Positions 54,263-64,000 of a stretch of DNA of 64,000 nucleotides are shown one piece after another (within the stretch, counting starts at the first letter, position 1; each line of letters begins with the position of its first letter). Source of the stretch: Certhia americana (lineage: Eukaryota > Chordata > Aves > Passeriformes > Certhiidae); contig CM031864.1 in the NCBI GenBank assembly GCA_018697195.1, positions 19,731,316 through 19,795,315 of the forward strand, written 5' to 3'. Both the position numbers and the translations under genes were made by a program. A model generated the notes under the pieces. It did no database searches, had not been told where the DNA came from, and was given only the letters and a program-made list of their open reading frames with translations.

Positions 54263-57200
54263 CAGGAAAAATGTGCTGGAAGTGTTACTACTGGTTGCTG
54301 GAAACCTGTACAATATCAAATGCCTTGCTGAAAATTTTAACTGGAAAATATTAACTTTCTTGGGAATCAGAAATTATTGGAAACCACATGAGCCCATCAT
54401 ACTTTCCCTCTTTGCTCTGCCTTCTTTCTGCTCTCCAATAGATGTTCACACATAGTTAGGCCAAATTAGATGACCTTTCTTCCCATAAAGAGTATGCCTC
54501 TTTCTAGGATACAGCTTTTGGCTTCTGTGAATGATGAACCTGGGACTCCCCAAATCTACAGCCACATTATCTTACCTAGAAACAACCTGTATAGACTGAC
54601 ACAAAGAAAAGTAATCTACTTCCTTTAGTCACACTTTTGGAGGAGTGAATAGCAAGTGTTGAAAGTTGATTTTGAGTTCCAAAGGAATGTCCACTAGTAA
54701 GGACATCTCCCTCTTGGCCTGAGAATTTGAAAAAGATCTTAGAAGCTGCAGCTCTAAGTTTATTAATAACAAATCCATGCCTTTTTTGATCACACAGTGG
54801 TGCAGGTCTTGTGGGTATCTGTTACAGACATTCAACGATGTGTCCCCCAAATTAGCCAAAATTCATTTAGCCTAAGCAGCCAAAATTTTTCGATGACTGG
54901 GTGTACATCAGCAAAGGGAATTTATACAGCCCAGTTTTGTATCCTATATCCATGCTGGTTTTGACCCAGTACTGTTGGATTGGCAGAAGCTCTAAAGCTG
55001 AACTTACATGTCTGAATCCCAGCTGCTCATGAGTGGACCATACATGCATAGATGTGCACTGCCTTAACCCCACTACACAGGAGAATTCTCTAGGTGACAG
55101 CGACTTAGGAATAGCCTGTAAACATATTTCAATGGTACTTGAAGTATTCTGGATCTATAAATGCAAATTACAGTCAAAGAGAATTTTTCAGTAATACCAG
55201 TAGGTGATGCATGTAAGAGAGACCATCTCTCTTCTCAATGACTGGGAAAACAGTGAATTTTCATTGTTAATATTAAGTCTCCATTTTTCTTGTGGCCTGC
55301 ATATCTTGGTAACAGGATCCCTCTACTATAATTTCTTCCATTCCATTAACATGTTTAGTTTTACTAAATCCGAATATAGTGTCTGGTAAATCACCAGCAA
55401 ATGGTAGTCACTGTGGCTTATATGAAGTATTGCATATGTTTGCAGCCACACCCAGGCACTCACCTTAAAAGCACATAGGGACAATACCACTTGTTAGCTT
55501 GCACAATGCATGAGATAAGGTGATGCAATGTTCATATATCATTGTTCTTGTATGTGCTGTTCATGTCAGGTGTTTCTCCTGAGCAGCACACAAACTCATG
55601 GCACCCATCAGCTCTGCACAGTCTTGCTCACCCTCATCTCGTACGCAAAAGGTTCGGTAGAAATAATCCATTTAATCACTCCCTTTCCACTCTTATGTCA
55701 AGTCAAGGCAAACCTTTTTTTTTGCTCACTGATTCTCATGTAAGGCTCCCAGTGACATCATCTATCTAGGACTTTCAGGGTGTGAACCATTTTGTTACTT
55801 ATAGAGTTACTTATTTTTTACACAAATGTTGGCAGGACTTAAATCAGAAGGGAAAAGTGCAAACATGAACAAAGACAAGAAATTAAAGACAACAAGGAGT
55901 TGAAAATTTTTCATATGTAGGAAAGGATAATTTTTTCCCTAGAAAAATGTGGTTTGCTGAATTATCAGAGAGTTGAATGTTTATCAAGAAGACATTCAAC
56001 ATATTTCCTTGGAAGTGCAAAATATACTATGTAAATTATTGTTGGGTTTACAATTTTCTTAATATAATTTTTTTCTGAAGAATAACACCATATTTATATC
56101 TGGAGTTACTATGAGCTGTATGTAATATTACTGTATCATATGTTGGTGTATTTTCAAGAAGGGAATCTATTTACTGAGCATAGGAAGAAGAATCTTCCTC
56201 TATAAATAAAAAATGTGGCAATACTTTAAGTCCTTGGAAACAAGACGTAAATATTGACATGCTAGTATAAGGCAGGAGCCATGCTGAAGGAACAATAGAT
56301 AAACTTGTCTTTTCATTTAGTCGTTGTTATACAATTCACATAGCTGTAAAAGATCATTACCACTAAATTTAGACTACAATGTTTTTGAAAATAACTTCAG
56401 TTGAGTACTCTGGAGTTATACCCAAAAAGTATGCAATGATAACATCCTCTTATCATACTAATACTGTACACTGAGAAAGCTGCTTTTGTTTGGAGATGAA
56501 ATGTAGAATATTACAGACATTTCTCAGTCAAAATAGATGTCAGGAGAACAAATTTTATTTTTGTCATTTGTAGGGATTATTCTTAACCTTTCCTTTTTAA
56601 GCAAGGAAGAAACAGAAAAGGACTGAGAGACGTTGGGAAGCCACCTAGGACTTACAAGAAATCAAGGATGTTCAGAATAGTTGTGATTTTTTTCAGAACT
56701 ATGAAAAATAGTGCTTGAAAGGAATGAAGTTTCTTTCCCTCCCTTCCCACTCACTTTTACAGTTCCATAGAGTCACTTTGGACTACTTAACAAAAGACAT
56801 AGATTGTTATAAACTCAGCTCTTCATATCTGTAAGAGCACTTGTTACATACATTTTCTCTGAAAACATTTTGGAGCGGCTACTGTTATAGCATTCATTGT
56901 GTCCAGCACATGTGAGGTGTCTGAGCAAAGAGTTTGCCAAATCTCCTGCCCAGGCCAAGGCTCAGGGGTATATCAATTGCTTATGGGAAACGTCAAAGCA
57001 GTTTTATAAGGATACCAGACCCTGATGAAAATAATATCACCTGTTTTACCATGTTGTTTATATGTGTATGTTGGCTTCAGCTGAAGGTTTTTAAGGCTTC
57101 CTAACATTTCCAGTTGCAACGTAAACTGCCACATTAAAAATAATCTTTGGTTCAGTTGTTGCAGACAGCAAGCAGAAAGCAGTTGAGGGTAATGCAAGCA

Positions 57201-58737
57201 GTTGGAGGTCCTGATGTCAGTGAGGAAGAAGGAAGTGGGCTCTGATTTGTTTTGAACAGCTCTTAGTAGAAACAAAGTAGTACTGGAAATTCTGCCAGGG
57301 TTTGCAGTCCTTTATTCAAGATGACAGTCTTTTGCTTATGTGAGTAGCTGGCTTGCCCTGTATCCATCATGTGTCCTTTAAAATTTTCACCCACTGCCCA
57401 GTAGGTATCCCCTTCCTTCCAGTGTTCTGAACTCTGACTTCTCTTCCTAAAATGAATTGGCCCACTACCAGTGGCACTAATCTAACATCATTATTTTAAA
57501 GAAAGACCAGCTAACTCCATTTGGGCTACATATAATCAGAGATCTAAAAAAAGAGGCTAATATTCCCACGGGAATTTGCATTGAAGGCATTCCAAGCACC
57601 AGGGAATTCCATGTGCACACAGTGTAGTGTTGTTCTGCACAGGAGTTTCAGTACATAGCAAACTTCGTAATCACGGTTTCACTAGTCAGGAGTTTGCCAC
57701 TTGTTCAATTGGTATTTAAGTTATGATCTCAAAATTGTCCTTTCAAGTGTCTAGACCTGAAAAGGACTTTTTTTTTTTAGACTGGCATTTTGGAGTACAG
57801 GTAAATTAATACTGAATCAGTCTCCTGTGTTCAATTCAGTGAGAATACTGTTCCTTTGAAACAAACCGCAAGCAGACTGTTGTGTAAGAGGGACGCAGGT
57901 TTACAGCTCTTACATTGTGAACTAATGGTCTGAGTCTTTACCAGCTTATTCACAGTAGTATTTTATTAGTGCTACAGCCAACAAAAGCACATTGCTTGTG
58001 CTATCTATGCTCCTTTATAACCATATTACCAAGATTACAGCAATTCATTGCCTGACATTTATCTATCTGGCTGTCAAATCAAATATTCATGGAGTGCTTA
58101 CTGCTGCTCAAAGTAGCCTGGAGAAATAGTTCTGACCCCTCTGGTTACCTCTCTGTATCTCCTAGCTGCTTATGAGGGAGGTCTTGCATTATACATTTGC
58201 AAGATTCCATCTCTTTGGTTATGTGTTTCTGGTGTGAGCACTTGTCATTCCTTTACCGTGTGATTTATCTGATAGTGTTACTGGTATGCTATTACATTTG
58301 TGGTGTGCAGCTTGATTTTGCATTGCTATTTATAATGTTGGTATTAATGGTAAGTTTAGTGGTATAGTAAGAGAAGAAAGATTATAATCTTTTCCCCAAT
58401 GGATAGCAGCAAATAGGAAATAATGCATTTCATAATGGAACAATGTAAATAAAATGCTACTCTTTAATTAAAGGTAATTAACTGAAAGAGAATACAGTTA
58501 GTTAAATGCACTGAATCTTAAAAATAGCTAATGTTCTTAAAATGCCGCGAACATTTTGAATTTAAATACATTTTGAATGGATGAACATTAAGGAATTGAA
58601 GAAGGTTCTTGTGAACAGTCCTTGGTTAAAGGATTTCCATTAATGAAAGACTCATAGATTAACCATTAACCATGGACTCACAGATTCACAGAATTTCCTG
58701 GTAAATAGGAATGTCTGTCATATTTATTGTTAAGGTC
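54263..58737. other. Intergenic, gene-poor
   Basis: AT-rich, no supported gene, RNA gene or repeat family. The open frames at 54629-55073 (minus), 55528-55769 (plus) and 56973-57275 (minus) lack domains and exon-like borders. Confidence 0.7.
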
Positions 58738-59157
58738 CTTGAAAGTGTCCAGAGGAGGGCAACAAAGCTGGTGAAAGAACTGAAAAGAATGTCCTGTGAG
58801 GATGACCGAAGGATTTTGGACTTGTCTAGTTTGGAGAAAAGGAGGCTGAGAGGTGACCTCATTGACCTCCCAACTTCCTGAGAAGGGGAAGTGGAGAGGG
58901 AGGTGCTGATGTCTTCTCCCTGGTGTCTGGTATAGGACATGTGGGAACGTTTCAAAGCTGTTCTAGGGGAGGTTCAGAGTGAACATTAGAAAGCATTTCT
59001 TCACTGAGAGGTTGGTCATGCACTGTAACAGGTTTCCTAGGGAGGTGGTGAAAGCCCCAGGCCTGTCAGTGTTTTAGAGGCATTTGGACAGGCATGAACT
59101 AGACAAATAATTGCAGATCCCATCCAACTGAAAATATTCTATCCTATTCTATTTTAT
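58738..59157 (+). mobile_element. CR1 LINE, 5'-truncated 3' end
   Basis: It starts within the CR1 ORF2 end (gtccagaggagggcaacaaa) and continues with tttggagaaaaggaggctga, gaggtgacctcattg, ctaggggaggttcagagtga, tttcttcactgagagg and gtaacaggtttcctagggag, then a degraded ATTCTAT tail. It belongs to a different subfamily from the copy at 1533. The 89-codon minus-strand frame inside it is a shadow. Confidence 0.93.
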
Positions 59158-59327
59158 ATTTCATTCACCTTTGGACTTCTCCCAATGTCTCATAGAGCCC
59201 TTGTGAAAATGGTAGAGTGAAAAAATAATTCTTTTGATTTCAGTTGACATACTGGTTTAGGCTAGCAGCCTTCAGAAGCCCTGCCTGTGCCAGATGGCTC
59301 GATAAAGGTCAGAGGGGCGTGACTCAC

Positions 59328-59660
59328 CTGTGAGGAGTGTGTTGTCACCGCCAGCTCTGGGCAGGACAGTCCCACCTGTGGTGTCCCAATTTCCAGGGCA
59401 GATGCACAGCTGTCCCTGATTGGCCACGCTGGCTCCCGCCTTGGCACGGATTGGCCGAGCCTTCCACCTGCTCTGTCTCATCTTCCTGGGGCACGGGCAC
59501 CGCCGGCTGCAGCTCCTCCACACTGACCACAGAGCCAGCCGAGGATGCCCACGCACCAGCGCCTGGGCCATAAGGTGCGTTGGTGGGGATGTGGTGGACG
59601 CTAACTGGTGATGCTTATTCTCAAAGGTTAAAGGATAAGGCTGTAGCTCATCCACAGCAT
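59328..59660 (-). other. GC-rich exon-like segment of unknown nature
   Basis: On the minus strand this 333-bp segment lies between a good acceptor (ttttctccttctcctag) and a good donor (cag|GTGAGTC). One frame stays open throughout, with phase 1 at both ends. Its start reads AVDELQPYPLTFENKHH. Later it becomes rich in Arg, Cys and Trp, while a second frame over part of it reads VEELQPAVPVPQEDETEQ, which looks more protein-like. That pattern could reflect a frameshifted relic of a coding exon. I recognise no family, and chance in GC-rich DNA is a fair alternative. Confidence 0.25.
59418..59456 (-). promoter_or_regulatory. Pair of CCAAT boxes 31 bp apart
   Basis: GATTGGCC occurs at 59418-59425 and 59449-59456, i.e. 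GGCCAATC twice on the minus strand, exactly 31 bp apart. NF-Y sites in real promoters are often paired at about this spacing (three helical turns). It lies in a GC-rich patch 2.8 kb before the FRRS1-like start codon. Confidence 0.35.
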
Positions 59661-62290
59661 CTAGGAGAAGGAGAAAAATACTCAGAGAGAATGGGAATAG
59701 AAAGAGGTAGACAGTCTTAAACTGTTGGCAGAATGGACTTGCAAGGACTGTGTTTTTCAAATTATGGAGAGGTATTTATCATATAAATGCTCTATATTTA
59801 AAAGCTTTTAAAACCACTTTTGTCTCTATTCAGAAGTTTGCCCAAGGCTTTGGAGGAGCAAACCACTAAAGTGTCTCTTCCCGAGTCCAGTAGACTTTGA
59901 ACGCAGTAGCTAACAAGCACTCAGGGATTTAATTGTTGGCCTGAAGTCGTATTATGCTAAATATGGAAGAGGATTCTTAAGGTAGCAGCTCAGGCGGGCC
60001 ATTTCTTCTCCCATTTCTCATAGGGAGAAAGGTTTGAATCTGTGATAAAAAAATAATGAGAATTCTTCCATCAGATGAAGGAACTGAGGATATAGTTAAT
60101 TTTTCATAATTATATCCAATTAGAAGTTTGCAAATAACATTTATTTGCCAGAATTCCCTATGCTTTTATTTTATAAATATTTAATTTTTTTGTTTCTTTA
60201 CATTTTTCATGGAGAAAAGATAAAATATGCGATGCAAGGTAACATGATTGCGTTGAGTATGTATTGCAACTTGGAGCTCATGAAAGCTTTCTGCCTCAAG
60301 TCTGGACTTGGAATTTTTTAAGATGCTAATATCTCCCTTTCTCATCTAAAAGCTAGTTCCAAAAGATGACATGATGAGACTCTAAAATACCTCTTGAACT
60401 GTTAAATCAGAATGCTGATGCAAAGAGAAGGCATCTCAGCCATGTTTCAACTCGTACCTGTATTTCTGGCACTTTTCTACCAAGAAAAAGAGGCAATATT
60501 TCAGACTGGCTTTCTTTCATGGCAGAGTGCAGTTCCAGACAATTTTCCAAACCTAGCTAAACTAGGACTTTGCGCTTTGAAATGGAACATCTAATTAGAA
60601 ACAGACTTTTTTTTTCCATCTCTCCATGAGTCAGACAGATTTCAGCAACACACAGAGTGGTTCATAATAAATCACTGTTTACCGCATCTGTTGATATAAT
60701 AGCACCCACATGCTGTATTTAAAACTTAATTAGAGGTGGGCCACGTCAAAATCGTCACAAGAGATTGGATAACCGCACCCAGCATGCTGATACCAAAACA
60801 TGATGCTTACCAGGATCCCATTAAAGTGACACTTTGTTGAGGCTTTGGAGAGGCACAGTCTTCATCTGCTTTAAAGACACGATAGCTTGCATCTATCACT
60901 TTCCTGGTTGCTGCTCTGACTAGTTGTGACACCATGTAAACCTTCATCATCCCACTTGGAAATCTTCCAACATTTCACAGTCACCTGTTTTATTGTTTGT
61001 TGACTCAGTGGCTTTTTAAAAAGTTGTTGAAGTTCTGAGTTAAGTACATGAATGTTCGGAGTTGTGTATTCTTCCCCTGCTTCCAGATGTTTCTGTTACT
61101 TATTTCATTAGCACATACAAACCCAAATGATCTTACACAGTCATGCGTGAATTATGATACACAGGTAGATAGTACAAACTGAACGTATCTCTTACATTGT
61201 GTTTTACATGCTTTAAAAAATCTCAGGTAAATATCTCCATTTTGTTACTGTCTGTTGTGTCACACAAGGCAATCCTCTAGCAGACAGCACATAAAACAGC
61301 ATTATTAAATACTTCTGGAGATTTAACACTTGTATCAGCAATTTTGTAGCTGGAAGAGTGAGTTGTTCATGAGATGTAATGGCCTTTTAAATTACCTAGT
61401 GCCGTTGTTGATTGCTTAGACTTTGAACATGGGCTGGAATATCTGGTATTAAACACCTGAGAATACTGTTGGGAAATGTTTCCTTTCTTTCTTTCTTGGA
61501 AACACTTTGCCATATAGTCAATACCATACCATCTATACTGCAAGTGAACTATAAAGGAAATGCATTTTTTCTTCCTGGACAATCTTCCTAGAAGATTGGA
61601 CTACAGTCTTGTCTCTTAGTTATTATTTGAGAATTTCTGTACTGGTTATAGATTATTCTTTACTAATAGGAAGCATGCAGTAATAATTTAGTATTTTTTA
61701 ACTGTTTAGAAGCTCCAGAGGACTTTGCAGAGATCTTTTGTTAAGTCCTTCAGGAAACAAATACTTCGAAAATCTTTAAGAGTACTCCAGGGCATTTAAC
61801 TAGATTTCTTGACCATCCCTTGGAAGTGAGAGTAGGGAAAGCAGTCAAAGGAGAGCATGCTAATCGTGGTTATATCTACAATCTGAGAGAGCAAGGATTC
61901 CCACTAAGTTCTTGCAGAGCCAAGGAGCTGAGCTAAGTCTGCCAGTGCAACAGTGAGGAACTTTGTTTTAAGGACTTTTCTAGTTCAAAGGTGTAATGCA
62001 GCAGACATGGCTGTTAATAGATTGCTGACATGTAACCTGAAAATTTAAACTTCCATCAATAATTCACTGTTTTAAAATTTTAATATTTTTGTCTCCTATT
62101 GCACTTTTCTGCCAGTGTATATAAGTATTTTATTATAATTTTTTTTTTCCTTCAAAATACATGAATTCAAAGAAAGAGCAGGTTTCTAGGCTTGCTTTGT
62201 TTCCTGTCCAGGAGAAAAGCAGATATTTGCCAAACATGGCAACTACTTAAAAGAAATTACTATGAACTGTATTGTCTTCTTGTTCCACAG
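59661..62290. other. Upstream region or 5' intron of the FRRS1-like gene
   Basis: AT-rich with no coding exon recognised. The last bases (attgtcttcttgttccacag, 62271-62290) form a good splice acceptor. At about 60725-60850 a less AT-rich, balanced-composition stretch with homeobox-like TTAATTA may be a conserved non-coding element; this is a guess. Confidence 0.55.
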
Positions 62291-62486
62291 ATGAAGAGAC
62301 ACTCCTGCTTTGTTTTTTTGTTCTGTGGGATATTTTTGCCTGGAATCCTTGGTTTTCCACAGACAAATACCTCAATTGATTGTGATTCTCTGTTACCAAA
62401 CTATGAAGCTGAGCCACAGACATCTGCACCACCATATATTATTGCTGTATCTTTCGATAACTTTGAGCCAGGAAATGAAGTCCAAG
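62291..62486 (+). CDS. FRRS1: First coding exon of a reeler-domain protein, FRRS1-like (partial)
   Basis: It codes 65 residues plus one base and then donor GTAAAC. The start MKRHSCFVFLFCGIFLPG is a classical signal peptide (basic start, hydrophobic core, likely cut after ILG). After it comes the beginning of a reeler domain: a Cys, then LLPNYEAEPQTSAPPYIIAV and FEPGNEV, which fits the C-x2-(M/L)-(I/L)-P...PQ...VS...F-x-PG pattern of ferric-chelate reductase 1. FRRS1 reduces ferric iron at the membrane and has reeler, DOMON and cytochrome b561 parts, all of which would lie beyond this window. The ATG sits directly at the acceptor, so at least one non-coding exon is expected upstream; an in-frame ATG at 62192 would apply only if that acceptor is not used. 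FRRS1 is also AGL's neighbour in human, which supports the call. A paralogue or REELD1-type gene is possible. Confidence 0.7.
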
Positions 62487-64000
62487 GTAAACAATCTGAA
62501 TGACATAAAATCTTTGTCCATGTCTTCTAGAATTACCGATCTTCATAAAAATCCCATTTCCCTCTCAGTGCAGATAATTTATTCTTGAACTTCAATCTTG
62601 TTTATGTATATCTGAGATATAATTATTTTTTATGTTTTATATCTGTATATACATACTTGTATAACTGAAAATGCATTCTTTTTTTCTTTTTTCTTTATCT
62701 AATAAATATATCTTAACTTTATCCTGTAGTTTTTGTGACAAAATTAAAATTAAGTGTGACAGCTGGCCAAACTGGACTAATAATTACTTGCTCTTTAGCT
62801 TTGTATATGACTATTTGCTGTTGAATCAGGCCTCTGCAATACAAAGGGATCCTTACTCATTAGTACTTCACATGCTGTCATGCTACAGGAAAATAAAAAT
62901 TCAGGACGCAGTATGAGACAACTTAAGAATGATACATTTTGAGTCACCCTTCTAAGAGCTTTTATCAGATTTTATCACATTGCAGGAGGTGGAGCTATTG
63001 TGGTTTAAACTACCTTTTTATCTTCCTAATCCCAAATTGCTCTCCGGATGGAGCACCTTAACAGCCTTGTTTCTCCACACTGCAATGTGTGTCATCTCAT
63101 GGTGCTGACACATTTCAAGTAACTTGTGAATCTTTTTCTAGCCATTCATGCTAGAAAAAGCATGGAAGTAGAACAGAGTTGTGAGCTTTCACATGTCTGT
63201 TGGATCTCAGTAGAAAAAAAGCATTATTCACAAGTAGCTACCCTCTAGCTGGGATTTTGTTTTACTTTAAACTAGTAGCATGGACATACTTCCATGGAGA
63301 ATGATGTATAGGGAGAATGGAGAAGCCTTAGAGTCCTGTTACTGCTGCCCTTCTTGGGAAAATGTGTGAAGAGCTCCTTCAAGGATGGGAAGGCTCTTTA
63401 AATACTCCTTAACTATTTAAAATATTACTGACAGAAAAATCGTGGATGGATTTAGTTATATGCAGACTTTTCAGCAAGTTAAATGAGATTTATTATGACA
63501 AAAATATTGAATCCCAGATGCAACTAACCTTGCCTTTTTTTGTCCCTTTTTTCCCCTAATCATGGCTTTTTTTCAGCAGTACTTTTCCTGTGCTCTCAGC
63601 TGTAAGCACCCAGTACATGGTCTCAGGGAGGCACAGTAGGTTCCTTTCCCTTAAACCTGTTGCAGTTTCACTGTGACATGCCATGTGCCACTCCTGCAGG
63701 TCATCCCTGCTCCATCTAGCCCTGCATCCAAGGGCTCTGTGTCATTGCTTCTGGGAGACCTGGGCAAAATTAATGAATTAGGACTGATGACAAATTGGAA
63801 AACTAATTATGCAGATGTTTGGAAATACTGAATTATCAAGGTATGATTGGTCTTTGCCTTGATTTTTGGGTCATTCCCAGTTCATCTGCCCTTGTTTTTA
63901 ATGGTGACAGATATCTCTGCTCTTAAACCATTATTCTGATTTTGTTTGCCAAAGTTCCTAATAATGGAATTAGCAGAGAAAAGTTATAATAGATCATAGC
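62487..64000 (+). other. FRRS1: First coding intron of the FRRS1-like gene (partial)
   Basis: No second reeler exon (expected to read something like a GFLLQAR motif) could be found before the window ends. AT-rich non-coding sequence. Confidence 0.6.

Overview
This is a vertebrate nuclear window, most likely from a bird. The coding DNA is split into short exons with GT-AG introns. The clear interspersed repeats are two CR1 LINE 3' ends (one ending in the ATTCTATGATTCTAT signature typical of avian CR1) and two old MIR SINE relics. Repeat density is low and the AGL gene is compact. A turtle or crocodile cannot be fully excluded without a search.

Layout: 1-2120 is an AGL intron carrying a CR1 copy. 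2121-31123 holds 33 coding exons of AGL (glycogen debranching enzyme) on the + strand, which match human exons 4 to 35 with one exon present twice. Only the first coding exon (about 27 residues) lies outside the window, upstream. From 31124 to about 34070 is the 3' UTR and downstream sequence with several AATAAA signals. At 34.8-35.3 kb there is an isolated CpG island built around a 48-bp tandem repeat. From 35.6 to 62.2 kb the sequence is AT-rich and gene-poor, with MIR relics, a second CR1, and a small GC-rich patch at 59.3-59.6 kb that carries paired CCAAT boxes. At 62291-62486 the first coding exon of a reeler-domain protein, best matched to FRRS1 (ferric-chelate reductase 1), begins on the + strand and runs out of the window.

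The most notable observation is the AGL exon pair 14a (12991-13114) and 14b (13472-13595). Both are 124 bp with the same phases and intact splice sites. Each codes a complete version of the 41-residue segment that carries the catalytic acid/base Glu of the glucanotransferase site. They differ at 11 of 41 residues. Using both, or neither, brings in a stop codon at once, so the gene works only if exactly one is chosen: the hallmark of mutually exclusive exons. A GC-AG intron of 80 bp in the same gene, the orphan CpG island and the non-human order of AGL and the FRRS1-like gene are secondary points. All comparisons with human proteins, exon numbers and gene order are from memory, without database searches.
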